64,000 nucleotides of DNA, from positions 806,001-870,000 of the forward strand of contig NZ_FOMD01000002.1 of assembly GCF_900112525.1 (NCBI RefSeq). Reading direction: 5' to 3'. The DNA is from Klenkia taihuensis. GTDB lineage: Bacteria > Actinomycetota > Actinomycetes > Mycobacteriales > Geodermatophilaceae. The position numbers and the translations under genes are program-made. Every line of letters begins with the position of its first letter. The stretch's first letter is position 1. Of the stretch, positions 9,115 to 18,544 are shown one piece after another. Under the pieces are notes generated by a model. That model did not search any database and was not told the DNA's origin. It saw only the letters and a program-made list of their open reading frames with translations.

Positions 9115-10272
9115 TCAGTCGGTCTGACCCGCGTCGACCTCGGCCTGGGTGTAGTAGCCGCTGTCGATGAGCACCGACTGGATGTCGGCGGCGAAGACCG
9201 TCTGCACCGGGAGCAGGTACGACGGCACGACCTTCACGCCGTTGTCGTAGGTCTCGGTGTCGTTGGCCTCGGGCTCGTCGCCCTCGAGGAACGCCTTGGC
9301 AGCCGTGACGGCCTGCTCGGCCAGGTTGCGGGTGTCCTTGAAGATGGTCGAGCTCTGGACGCCGTCCTGGATCAGCTTGACCGAGGCGATCTCGGCGTCC
9401 TGGCCGGTGACGACCGGCAGGGCACGCGGGGTCGAGTCCAGGTTCGGGCCGTAGCCGGCGTTCTGCAGGGCGGTGATGATGCCGCGGGAGATGCCGTCGT
9501 AGGGCGACAGCACACCGTTGAGCACGGTGCCGTTGTTGTAGGAACCGGTCAGCAGCGTCTCCATGCGCGACTGGGCGGTCTCCTGCTGCCAGCGCAGCGT
9601 GGCGGCCTGCTCGATGTCGGTCTGGCCCGAGGGGACGACCAGCGTGCCGTCGTCGATCAGCGGCTGGAGCACGTCCATGGCGCCGTTGAAGAAGAAGAAC
9701 GCGTTGTTGTCGTCCAGCGAGCCGGCGAACAGCTCGATGTTGAACGGACCGGCGGCGTCGGTGCGGTTGCCCGACTCGTCGAGCACGCCCAGGCCGGTGA
9801 GCAGCGCGGTGGCCTGCGCCTGGCCGACGGCGAAGTTGTCGAACGTGACGTAGAAGTCGACGTTCTCGCTGTCGCGGATGAGGCGGTCGTAGGAGATGAC
9901 CGGGATGTTGGCGTCGGCAGCGGCCTGCAGCTGGCCCGAGAGGGCGGTGCCGTCGATGGCGGCGATGATCAGGAGGTCGGCGCCCTCGGTGATCATCTGG
10001 TCGATCTGCTGCGACTGGGTGGGGATGTCGTCGTTGGCGTACTGCAGGTCGACCTGGTAGCCGGCGTCCTCGAGCTGGGACTTGACGTTGTTGCCGTCGG
10101 CGATCCAGCGCTCGGAGGTCTGGGTGGGCATGGCCACGCCGATGGTGAGGTCGCCGGGGTCGGCGTTGGCGGTGTCGTTCCCGCCACCGCTGCCGGCACC
10201 GCCACCACCGCAGGCAGTGAGACCGACGGCCGCGACCGCACCGATGGCGGCCAGCCTGAGCTTCTTGCTCAC
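9115..10272 (-). CDS. chvE: sugar-binding lipoprotein of the ABC importer (ChvE type)
   Basis: The extracellular receptor for the sugar importer. A lipoprotein signal (MSKKLRLAAIGAVAAVGLTAC) places the lipid-anchored Cys at position 21, followed by a Gly/Ser linker. The mature domain is a Peripla_BP_4 fold with VAMPTQTSERWIADG at its start, a QSQQIDQMITEGADLLIIAAIDG segment (first lobe) and a VVTGQDAEIASVKLIQDGVQ segment. The 385-residue length fits the multiple-monosaccharide subgroup. The GTG at 10272 has GAAGGAG upstream. It is the first gene of the arabinose transcript; a LacI-type operator lies about 75 bp upstream. Confidence 0.92.
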   Translation of the reverse strand: MSKKLRLAAIGAVAAVGLTACGGGGAGSGGGNDTANADPGDLTIGVAMPTQTSERWIADGNNVKSQLEDAGYQVDLQYANDDIPTQSQQIDQMITEGADLLIIAAIDGTALSGQLQAAADANIPVISYDRLIRDSENVDFYVTFDNFAVGQAQATALLTGLGVLDESGNRTDAAGPFNIELFAGSLDDNNAFFFFNGAMDVLQPLIDDGTLVVPSGQTDIEQAATLRWQQETAQSRMETLLTGSYNNGTVLNGVLSPYDGISRGIITALQNAGYGPNLDSTPRALPVVTGQDAEIASVKLIQDGVQSSTIFKDTRNLAEQAVTAAKAFLEGDEPEANDTETYDNGVKVVPSYLLPVQTVFAADIQSVLIDSGYYTQAEVDAGQTD

Positions 10273-10648
10273 GTGTTCTCCTTCACGAGACGTCTGCCGC
10301 CGGACACATCTCGGCGCTCAGGCCCGCAGCTGTGCGAGCGCTCACATTGTGAACGTTAACAACCGTATCCCGTCAAGGGGTTGTGGGCGCCAACCGGTCA
10401 CGTTCTCGTAACGAACCCGACGTGCTGCGGCAACCCGTTCTCGCCCCGTTCGCGACGACGCCGCGCGATGCCGGTCACAGCAGCAGGCAACCGGGCGCAA
10501 CCGGGCGGGCGTCCGCCCCGTCGTCCCACCCGTGCGGGTGGGTCCCGTCCGCCGCGCTCAACCGGGCACCCCCGCGCGCCGACACCAGGGGGAGCACGTC
10601 CCTGTGCCGGGAGCAACCCGGTCGGGACCACCGCAGACCGGAGACCCC
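10273..10648. other. 376-bp divergent intergenic region
   Basis: Separates the sugar-binding-protein gene (minus) from the diguanylate cyclase gene (plus). It holds the LacI-type operator at 10347-10362; a GTTC/GAAC inverted pair at 10402-10415; and an 8-bp-arm hairpin, CCCACCCG / CGGGTGGG, at 10525-10542 in the presumed leader of the cyclase gene. No coding frame with family resemblance and no recognisable riboswitch core is visible. Confidence 0.5.
10347..10362. promoter_or_regulatory. second LacI-type operator, upstream of the sugar-binding protein gene
   Basis: TTGTGAACGTTAACAA is a 16-bp inverted repeat with one mismatch. Read on the minus strand its core is TGTTAACGTTCACA, matching the araB operator TGTTAGCGCTAACA at 11 of 14 positions. 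The same LacI regulator probably represses both promoters. Confidence 0.7.
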
Positions 10649-11749
10649 GTGAGCGCCCTCCCCGCGCCCGTCGACGACCGGGGCCCCGGCTCGACCGGCC
10701 CCGGCCGGGCAGCGCGCTGGGCCGGGACCCGCGACCCGCGCTCGGCCGCCCGGCTGGCCGTCGCGGTCATGCTGCCCGCCGCGCTGGTGCAGGCCGGCTA
10801 CGCGCTGCTCGCCGACCAGTCGGCGGTGGCCGACGTGGGCTCCTGGACGGCGGTCGTGCTGCTGGTCGCGGCCAGCGCGGTGCTGACCCGCACCGACCCG
10901 CACCGGTGGGACGACCGCGGCCTGCTCGCGCTGGTCCCGCTGCTGGGCGCGGTGGTGCTGGGGGTGCTGAACTGGATCACCGCCGACACCTCGGCCGCCG
11001 CGCAGGTCTTCGCCGTCCTGCCCACGCTGTGGGCCGCCTCGCAGCTGCGCCCGCCCGCCGCCTGGGTCGTGGCGGGCCTGTCGGGCACCTCGAACGCCGT
11101 CCTGGTGCTGCACCTGGAGCCGCTGGACCGCGCGGTGCCCGACGCCGTCTTCGTCGCCGCCACCCTGGTGCTGGCCACCGCCCTGCTGGCCCACGCCGGA
11201 AACCGCCAGGAGCGCCTGGTCGCCCGGCTGCGCGAGCAGGCCGGGGTCGACCCGCTGACCGGCCTGGTCGCCCGGCACGTGCTCGACGCCGCGGTCGACC
11301 GCGACCTGGCGGGGTCACCCGGCCCGGGCACCGCCCTGGTGCTGGTCGACGTCGACCGGTTCAAGGCCATCAACGACCGCTTCGGCCACCCGGCCGGCGA
11401 CGACGCGCTGCGCCACCTGGGCCGGGTGCTCCGCGACGCCGTGCGCGACGGCGACGCGGTGGTGGCCAGGCTGGGCGGGGACGAGCTCGCCGTCCTGCTC
11501 ACCGGCTGCCCGACCGACGTCGCCGAGCGCCGCGCCACCGACCTGGTGACCGCCGTCCGGGCGCACCCGCTGGTGCTGGAGGACGGCACCGTCCTGCCGA
11601 TGAGCATCAGCGTCGGGGTCGCCCAGGTCCCGGCGCACGCGCAGGACGCGCGCACGCTCTACGCGGCCGCCGACCGCGCGCTCTACGTCGCGAAGCGGCG
11701 CGGCCGCGACCAGGCCTGCTCGGCCGGGAGCCCGGTCAGCGCAGCGTGA
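10649..11749 (+). CDS. membrane-anchored GGDEF diguanylate cyclase
   Basis: Predicted to make cyclic di-GMP from two GTP. The 366-residue protein has about six hydrophobic helices (residues 30-190) as an uncharacterised sensor, a short linker helix, and then a GGDEF domain starting at GVDPLTGLVARHVLDAAV. VDVDRFKAINDRFGH carries the substrate and metal residues. The signature is GGDEL rather than GGDEF, with the catalytic GGDE intact. The usual RxxD inhibitory site is not at the expected spacing, so product feedback may be missing. The GTG at 10649 follows a GGAG site. The gene stands alone, and its 3' end overlaps the convergent DUF5926 gene by 14 bp. Confidence 0.85.
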   Translation: MSALPAPVDDRGPGSTGPGRAARWAGTRDPRSAARLAVAVMLPAALVQAGYALLADQSAVADVGSWTAVVLLVAASAVLTRTDPHRWDDRGLLALVPLLGAVVLGVLNWITADTSAAAQVFAVLPTLWAASQLRPPAAWVVAGLSGTSNAVLVLHLEPLDRAVPDAVFVAATLVLATALLAHAGNRQERLVARLREQAGVDPLTGLVARHVLDAAVDRDLAGSPGPGTALVLVDVDRFKAINDRFGHPAGDDALRHLGRVLRDAVRDGDAVVARLGGDELAVLLTGCPTDVAERRATDLVTAVRAHPLVLEDGTVLPMSISVGVAQVPAHAQDARTLYAAADRALYVAKRRGRDQACSAGSPVSAA

Positions 11750-12671
11750 CCTGGCGGGAGAGCAGGCCCGCCCGGGAGCGGCGCTCGTCGGCGGTCAGCG
11801 GCTCGTCGCGCCCGAGCGCGGCGGTCAGCCGCCGGTCCAGCTCGGTGGCCGGACCGGTCCAGTCGGTGGCGGGGACGTCGGCCGGCACGTCCCACACCGG
11901 GACGACCAGGCCGTGGGCCCGGAACGCGCCGGCGTACTTGGTCCCGGGGCCCAGGGTCAGCTCCTCGGCGCCACCGAGCCGGGCGAGGGCGTCGAGCAGC
12001 TGCTCCTCGGGCTCGGGCCGCACCCAGCGCAGGTGCGCGCGGTCGGTGGCCGGGCGGCACCAGTAGGCCGCGCCCAGGCCCTCGAGCAGCACGGTCGGGA
12101 TGATCGCCTCGTTGGCCTGCTGGAGACCGGCCTGCGCGGCGGGACCGGCGCCGGTGCCCTCCAGCCAGAAGCCGAAGTCCTCGTGCACGGTGACCTCGAG
12201 CTCGGCGGCGGGGTCGAGCAGCTCCTGCAGCCGCGGACCGGCCGAGCCCTCGGCGCCGACCGGGCCCGGGTCGACCGGGCTGCCGGCCGGTGCCTCCAGC
12301 GCGGCGGCCAGGGCGGTGCCCAGGTCGCGGCTGACGTCGTCGGAGGAGGTGGCCAGCTGGACGCCGAGCAGCACCTCGCCGTTGGCCCGCACCAGCGCCG
12401 GGGCGCCACCGGGCAGCACGCTGGCCAGGGTCGCCGTCCGGCCGTCGGTGGTGGTCAGGGTGGCGGTGGCCGCCGGGACCAGCTCGCGCAGCGCGACCCA
12501 GTGCACCTCGCCGGGCAGGCCCTCGAAGGGCCGGCTGACCACGGGGGCGTAGGCCGACCCGTGGCAGTGCTTGTACTTGCGGCCCGACCCGCAGGGGCAC
12601 GGCGCCTTGGGGTTGGGCGCCCCGTCGGCGGCGGCGGGGGCGGGACGGCGCTTGGTCTGCGTGCGGGCCAT
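11736..12671 (-). CDS. DUF5926 family protein with N-terminal SEC-C motif
   Basis: A 311-residue protein of actinobacterial family DUF5926. A basic N-terminal tail is followed at about residue 24 by the zinc-binding SEC-C motif CPCGSGRKYKHCHG, the same module found at the SecA C-terminus. The rest is a soluble alpha/beta domain with no catalytic signature I recognise; it contains GFWLEGTGAG and KYAGAFRAHGLVVPVWD. The ATG at 12671 lies 7 bp downstream of a TAGGGT -10-like hexamer on the minus strand, suggesting a leaderless transcript. It is divergent from the P450 gene with only about 25-40 bp between starts. The function is unknown. Confidence 0.85.
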   Translation of the reverse strand: MARTQTKRRPAPAAADGAPNPKAPCPCGSGRKYKHCHGSAYAPVVSRPFEGLPGEVHWVALRELVPAATATLTTTDGRTATLASVLPGGAPALVRANGEVLLGVQLATSSDDVSRDLGTALAAALEAPAGSPVDPGPVGAEGSAGPRLQELLDPAAELEVTVHEDFGFWLEGTGAGPAAQAGLQQANEAIIPTVLLEGLGAAYWCRPATDRAHLRWVRPEPEEQLLDALARLGGAEELTLGPGTKYAGAFRAHGLVVPVWDVPADVPATDWTGPATELDRRLTAALGRDEPLTADERRSRAGLLSRQVTLR

Positions 12672-12694
12672 GCGCCCGACCCTATGCGGGCCCG

Positions 12695-13900
12695 GTGCAC
12701 ACTCGTCGGGTGCTGGACCTGACCGACCCGTCCTTCGTCGAGAACCCGTACCCCGCCTTCGCCGCGGCCCGCGCGCAGGCGCCGGTGCAGTGGGACGACG
12801 GCCTGGGCATGTGGCTGGCCTACGGGCACGCGGAGGCCAACGCGGTGCTGCGCACCCGGGCGCTGGGCCGGATCTGGACCGACCGCGCCCCGGCCGAGCG
12901 GTTCGGCCAGTTCAACCTGATCCACCGCAACGCGATCCTGGAGATGGAGCCGCCGGACCACACCCGGCTGCGCCGGCTGATCAGCGCCGCCTTCGCCCGC
13001 GGGCACGTCGAGCGGCTGCGGCCGTGGGTGGAGCAGCTGGCCGGCGAGCTGGTCGACGGCATGGTCGAGCGCTCCACCGCCGGCGAGCCGGTGGACCTGT
13101 TCACCGGGATGGCCGAGCAGCTGCCGGTCGAGGTGATCGCCGAGCTGCTGGGGGTGCCGCAGGCCGACCGTCCGCTGCTGCGGCCGTGGTCCAACGCGAT
13201 CGTGAAGATGTACGAGTACGGCCGGACGACGCAGACCGAGGACGCCGCCGAGACCGCGGCCGCGGAGTTCGTCGCCTACCTGCGCGACCTGGCCGCCCAG
13301 CGGCGGCAGGCACCCGGCGAGGACCTGCTCACCCACCTGGTGACCGCCCGGGACGCCGACGGCGACCGGCTGACCGAGGACGAGCTGGTCACCACCTGCA
13401 TCCTGCTGCTCAACGCCGGCCACGAGGCCACCGTGAACGTGACCGGCAACGGCCTGCTGGCGCTGCTGCAGCACCCCGACCAGCTGGCCCGGCTGCGCGC
13501 GGACCGCTCGCTGCTGCCCACCGCGATCGAGGAGCTCATGCGCTTCGACTCGCCGCTGCAGCTGTTCGAGCGCACCGCCACCGCCGACGTCGAGGTCGGC
13601 GGGGTGACCGTCGAGCAGGGGCAGAAGATCGCCGCGCTGCTCGGGTCGGGCAACCACGACCCGGCGGTGTTCGACGCCCCCGACACCCTGGACGTCGGCC
13701 GCACCGAGAACCCGCACATCTCCTTCGGCGCCGGCGTGCACTTCTGCATCGGGGCACCGCTGGCCCGGGTGGAGCTGCAGGCCTCCTTCGGCGCGCTGCT
13801 GGCCCGCACGTCGGTGCTGGAGCTCGCGGGTGAGGCGCGCCGCCGTCCGGAGTTCGTCATCCGCGGTCTGGCCGGGCTCCCGCTGACGTTGCAACGGTGA
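12695..13900 (+). CDS. cytochrome P450
   Basis: A haem-thiolate monooxygenase of bacterial class I, needing a separate ferredoxin and reductase not encoded nearby. It has about 400 residues: substrate-recognition N-half, I-helix LLNAGHEATVN, ExxR (IEELMRF) and the cysteine-ligand loop FGAGVHFCIGAPLAR near the end. In the I-helix, the threonine that normally follows Gly-x-Glu is alanine, with a threonine one residue later; some actinobacterial P450s share this. An internal GTG at 12710 is an equally good start. The acyl-CoA ligase gene follows 46 bp downstream, so a fatty-acid-like substrate is possible but unproven. Confidence 0.92.
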   Translation: MHTRRVLDLTDPSFVENPYPAFAAARAQAPVQWDDGLGMWLAYGHAEANAVLRTRALGRIWTDRAPAERFGQFNLIHRNAILEMEPPDHTRLRRLISAAFARGHVERLRPWVEQLAGELVDGMVERSTAGEPVDLFTGMAEQLPVEVIAELLGVPQADRPLLRPWSNAIVKMYEYGRTTQTEDAAETAAAEFVAYLRDLAAQRRQAPGEDLLTHLVTARDADGDRLTEDELVTTCILLLNAGHEATVNVTGNGLLALLQHPDQLARLRADRSLLPTAIEELMRFDSPLQLFERTATADVEVGGVTVEQGQKIAALLGSGNHDPAVFDAPDTLDVGRTENPHISFGAGVHFCIGAPLARVELQASFGALLARTSVLELAGEARRRPEFVIRGLAGLPLTLQR

Positions 13901-13914
13901 CTACCCGCGGGTAG
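13888..13914 (+). promoter_or_regulatory. palindrome and possible promoter ahead of the acyl-CoA ligase gene
   Basis: CTACCCGCGGGTAG (13901-13914) is a perfect 14-bp palindrome just after the P450 stop and 33 bp before the ligase start. Its TACC/GGTA ends resemble operators of TetR-type fatty-acid regulators in actinobacteria. Alternatively, its right half GGGTAG with GTTGCA (13888-13893) 15 bp upstream resembles a SigB/SigF-type promoter. Confidence 0.4.
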
Positions 13915-13946
13915 ATCGTGTTGCCCGTCACTGGTTGGATGCGCCC

Positions 13947-15560
<1,614 letters not shown>

Positions 15561-15579
15561 ACCGGCGGCCCGCCCGCCG

Positions 15580-15909
15580 TCACACGACGGTGGGCGGGTT
15601 GCCGGTCTCGCTGACCATCGGCCGGCCCGCGGCCTGCCACTCGCCCATGCCGCCGCCGACGTTGACCGCGTCGTAGCCGTTCGCGTTCAGCCAGGCGGCC
15701 ACCCGCGCCGAACGCCCGCCGCCCCGGCAGGTCACGTAGAGCGGGTCGCCCTCGGGCAGGTCGTCGAGGCGGGCGGGGACCTCGCCCATCGGGATGTGGG
15801 TGGCGCCCTCGACGTGCCCGGCCACCCACTCGTCGTCCTCCCGGACGTCGAGCACGACGGCGTCGTCGGGGACCTGGCTGGCGGGCACGGTGGGGACCTG
15901 CTGCGGCAT
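15580..15909 (-). CDS. single-domain rhodanese-like sulfurtransferase
   Basis: A 109-residue cytosolic rhodanese (PspE/GlpE type). VVLDVREDDEWVAGHVEGATHIPMGE is the CH2A half, and the active-site loop CRGGGRSARVA carries the persulfide-forming cysteine with the right six-residue loop length for a sulfurtransferase. It ends with the VGGGMGEWQAAGRP consensus. The donor and acceptor are unknown. The ATG at 15909 is used here; in-frame GTG (15915) and ATG (15924) codons would add a few residues. It converges on the acyl-CoA ligase gene with only 19 bp between stops and is divergent from the PH-domain pair. Confidence 0.9.
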   Translation of the reverse strand: MPQQVPTVPASQVPDDAVVLDVREDDEWVAGHVEGATHIPMGEVPARLDDLPEGDPLYVTCRGGGRSARVAAWLNANGYDAVNVGGGMGEWQAAGRPMVSETGNPPTVV

Positions 15910-15951
15910 CGTCACGCAGCCCATGGTGGCCCACCCGGGAGGATGGGGCCC

Positions 15952-16443
15952 GTGCACCCCGACCCCGCGCGCTCGCCCGCCTGGACGCCGTCCCGCAACG
16001 CGATCGGGTTGTGGGCCGTCGAGGGTGCCGTCGGGACCCTGGTGCTGGCCCTGCTGGTGACCGGCCTCGAGGTCTTCCTCCCGTTGCCGACCTGGCTGGC
16101 GGTGCTGCTGCCGGTGCTGGTGGTGGTCGAGGGCGTGGTCTCGATCGGGGTGCGGCCGCGGCTGCGCTACCGGGTGCACCGGTGGGAGGTCACCGCCGAG
16201 GCGGTCTACACCCGCACGGGGTGGCTGTCGCGCACCTGGACGCTGGTGCCGGTCTCGCGGATCCAGACCGTCGACGTCACCCGCGGGGCGGTGCAGCAGC
16301 TGTTCGGCCTGGCCAGCGTGGCGGTGCTGACCGCGTCGTCGCAGGGCACGGTGCGCATCCCGCACCTGGACGCCGACGTGGCCGCCCGGGTGGCCGACGA
16401 CCTGGCGCACCGGGCCGAGCTGGTCCGCGACGAGGCGACGTGA
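15952..16443 (+). CDS. PH domain-containing membrane protein (YdbS-like)
   Basis: A 163-residue membrane protein: two hydrophobic helices (residues about 20-65) followed by one bacterial PH (bPH_2, formerly DUF304) domain. The domain spans RYRVHRWEVTAEAVYTRTGW and LVPVSRIQTVDVTRGAVQQLFGLASV, the family hallmark. The GTG at 15952 has GGGAGG about 9 bp upstream; an ATG at 15943 overlaps that site and is less likely. It ends in a GTGA overlap with a larger homologue, the same paired order as ydbS-ydbT in Bacillus. The role of these pairs is poorly known; some affect resistance to antimicrobials or membrane stress. Confidence 0.85.
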   Translation: MHPDPARSPAWTPSRNAIGLWAVEGAVGTLVLALLVTGLEVFLPLPTWLAVLLPVLVVVEGVVSIGVRPRLRYRVHRWEVTAEAVYTRTGWLSRTWTLVPVSRIQTVDVTRGAVQQLFGLASVAVLTASSQGTVRIPHLDADVAARVADDLAHRAELVRDEAT

Positions 16444-17882
16444 GCCCGGTGCGGACGTCGTGGCGGGTCGTGCTGGTGCACACGATCACGTTCAAGCAGG
16501 CCCGGCAGTGGGTGCCCGTGGTGCTGGGCATCGGGGCCCTCCGCGGGTTCACCGACGGACCGTGGGCGGTGGTGGCCATCGCGGCCGGCATCACCGTGGT
16601 GTCGCTGGCGACCGCCGTCCTGGCCTGGTGGCGGTTCAGCTACGCCGACGGGGACACCTCGGTGGTGGTCACCCGGGGCCTGCTGTCCCGCTCGGTGCGC
16701 ACGGTGCCGCTGGACCGGGTGCGCGGGGTGGAGGTCGAGGCGCCGCTGCTGCACCGGCTGCTCGGGCTGGTCCGGGTGCGGGTCGACGCCGCGGCCGGGG
16801 CGGTGCAGGGCGCCGACGAGGAGCTGGTGGTCGACGGGCTGCCCCGCGCGGAGGCCGACCGGCTGCGTGCCCACCTGCTGGCCCGGCGGACGGCGCCGGC
16901 CGCCGACGCCCCCGACCTCCCCGCCGGGCCGGTGGAGCAGGAGCTGTTCCGCTTCGACAACCGCTGGCTGCTGTACGCCCCGCTGGTGGGCAGCTACCTG
17001 GCCGTCCCGCTGGCGGCGGTCGGCGCGCTGTTCCGGCTGGCCGACGAGCTGCCGCGGCGCTGGCGGCCCGACCTCGGCCGGCCCGACCTCACCGACACCG
17101 CCGTGGTGGCGGTCGCCGTGGCGGCGGTCGTGCTGGTGCTGCTGGTCGGGTCGGTGGTGGGCAGCGCGGTGGTCAACTGGCGGTTCCGGCTGACCCGCCG
17201 CGGCGGGTCGCTGGTCGCCGTCCGCGGCCTGCTCACCCGGCGGCACACCGAGCTGGAGGTCGACCGGATCCGCGGGTGCGCGGTGACGGAGGGCCTGGGC
17301 ATGCGCTGGGTGCGCGCGGCACGCGCGACCGCGCTGGTCACCGGCCTGGGGGACGCCGCGCGGCGCGGCCAGCTGCTCCCGCTGGGCCCGCGCGAGCAGG
17401 CATGGGCGGTCACCGGCCTGCTGGTCGAGGACCCGGGGCCGCTGCGCCCGCACCCGCCGGCCGCCCGGCGCCGGCGCCTGGTCCGGGCCTGCGCGCCGGG
17501 GGCGGTGCTCCTGGTGGCCGGCGCGGTGCTGACCGCCACCGTCGGCTGGTGGTGGCTGCTGCCGGCCGGGGCCGTGCTGGCCGGGCTGGGCGTGCCGCTG
17601 GGGCTGGGCCGGTACGCCGCGCTGGGCCACGTCGCCGGTGCGCGGTCGTTCTCCCTGCGGTCGGGCTGGCTGGTCCGGGAGCAGGTGGTGCTGCAGAGGC
17701 GGGCCGTGGTCGGCTGGCAGGTGCAGCAGTCGTTCTTCCAGCGCCGGCAGGGCGTGGCCACCGTGGTCGCCGCGGTCGGCGCGGGTGCGGGCGGCTACCG
17801 GGCGCTGGACATCGGCGCCGCCGACGCCGCCCCCTTCGCCGAGGCGGCGTCGGGCCCCTGGGCGGCCACGCTCACCGGCTGA
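16440..17882 (+). CDS. multi-PH-domain membrane protein (YdbT-like)
   Basis: A 480-residue partner of the preceding gene, translationally coupled by GTGA. It has three repeats of a helix pair plus bPH_2 domain. Each contains a version of the same block: TRGLLSRSVRTVPLDRVRGV (about residue 75), RGLLTRRHTELEVDRIRG (about 265) and RSGWLVREQVVLQRRAVVGW (about 410). About six hydrophobic helices alternate with them. Together the two proteins probably form a membrane complex with cytosolic PH modules. No enzymatic motif is present. Confidence 0.85.
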   Translation: MSPVRTSWRVVLVHTITFKQARQWVPVVLGIGALRGFTDGPWAVVAIAAGITVVSLATAVLAWWRFSYADGDTSVVVTRGLLSRSVRTVPLDRVRGVEVEAPLLHRLLGLVRVRVDAAAGAVQGADEELVVDGLPRAEADRLRAHLLARRTAPAADAPDLPAGPVEQELFRFDNRWLLYAPLVGSYLAVPLAAVGALFRLADELPRRWRPDLGRPDLTDTAVVAVAVAAVVLVLLVGSVVGSAVVNWRFRLTRRGGSLVAVRGLLTRRHTELEVDRIRGCAVTEGLGMRWVRAARATALVTGLGDAARRGQLLPLGPREQAWAVTGLLVEDPGPLRPHPPAARRRRLVRACAPGAVLLVAGAVLTATVGWWWLLPAGAVLAGLGVPLGLGRYAALGHVAGARSFSLRSGWLVREQVVLQRRAVVGWQVQQSFFQRRQGVATVVAAVGAGAGGYRALDIGAADAAPFAEAASGPWAATLTG

Positions 17883-17905
17883 GCGCCGGGTGCCAGGCTG
17901 GGCGG

Positions 17906-18535
17906 GTGGACGTCGCCGAGCTGCTCGCGCCCCTGCCCCCGCTCACCGACGGCGGCCCCGCGGAGCTGGCCGGCGGGACGGCGGACGGGCTGCGGTTCGC
18001 CGACCTGGAGCCCACCGGGGAGGCCGGCCAGCTGCTGGAGTGCCTGCTGGAGGGGTGTGCGCTGGACGGGCTGTCGCTGGTCCGCGCCCGGCTCTCGACC
18101 ACCGGGCTGCTCCGCTGCACCGCCACCGAGCTGCTCGCCCGCGACGGCACCTGGCTGGACGCCGTCGTCGAGGGCGGCCGGTACGGCGCGTTCACCGCGC
18201 ACGGGGCGTCGTGGACCCGGGTGGTGCTGACCGGGGTGCGGGCGGACTACGTGAACCTGCGCGGGGCGACGCTGGTCGAGGTCGAGCTGGTCGACTGCAC
18301 CCTGCGCGAGCTCGACCTGGGCGGGGCCGACCTGCGCCGTGTGCGGGTGGCCGGCGGGGAGCTGGGCACGCTGCACCTGTCCGGCGCCCGCTGCCGCGAC
18401 GTGGACCTGACCGGCGCCGGGCTGCCGGACCTGGACGGCGTGACCGGCCTGCGCGGGGCCACGATCAGCGACGCGCAGCTGGCCGGCTGGTCGGGCGGGA
18501 TGGCCGCCGAGCTGGGGATCCGCGTCGCCCGCTGA
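17906..18535 (+). CDS. pentapeptide-repeat protein
   Basis: A 209-residue soluble protein with tandem A(D/N)LxX-type pentapeptides, which fold into a right-handed quadrilateral beta-helix. Repeats run from about residue 50 to 185, for example ADYVNLRGATLVEVELVDCTL and GADLRRVRVAGGELGTL, with a short non-repeat N-terminus. Some relatives (MfpA, Qnr) mimic DNA and protect gyrase, but the family is broad and no specific role can be assigned. The GTG at 17906 is chosen by frame and position. It is 23 bp downstream of the PH-domain gene, so co-transcription is possible. Confidence 0.82.
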   Translation: MDVAELLAPLPPLTDGGPAELAGGTADGLRFADLEPTGEAGQLLECLLEGCALDGLSLVRARLSTTGLLRCTATELLARDGTWLDAVVEGGRYGAFTAHGASWTRVVLTGVRADYVNLRGATLVEVELVDCTLRELDLGGADLRRVRVAGGELGTLHLSGARCRDVDLTGAGLPDLDGVTGLRGATISDAQLAGWSGGMAAELGIRVAR

Positions 18536-18544
18536 CCCCCGGCG

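Noticed and set aside
10525-10542. Riboswitch in the diguanylate cyclase leader
   Set aside because: There is an 8-bp hairpin but no conserved core of a c-di-GMP or other known riboswitch.
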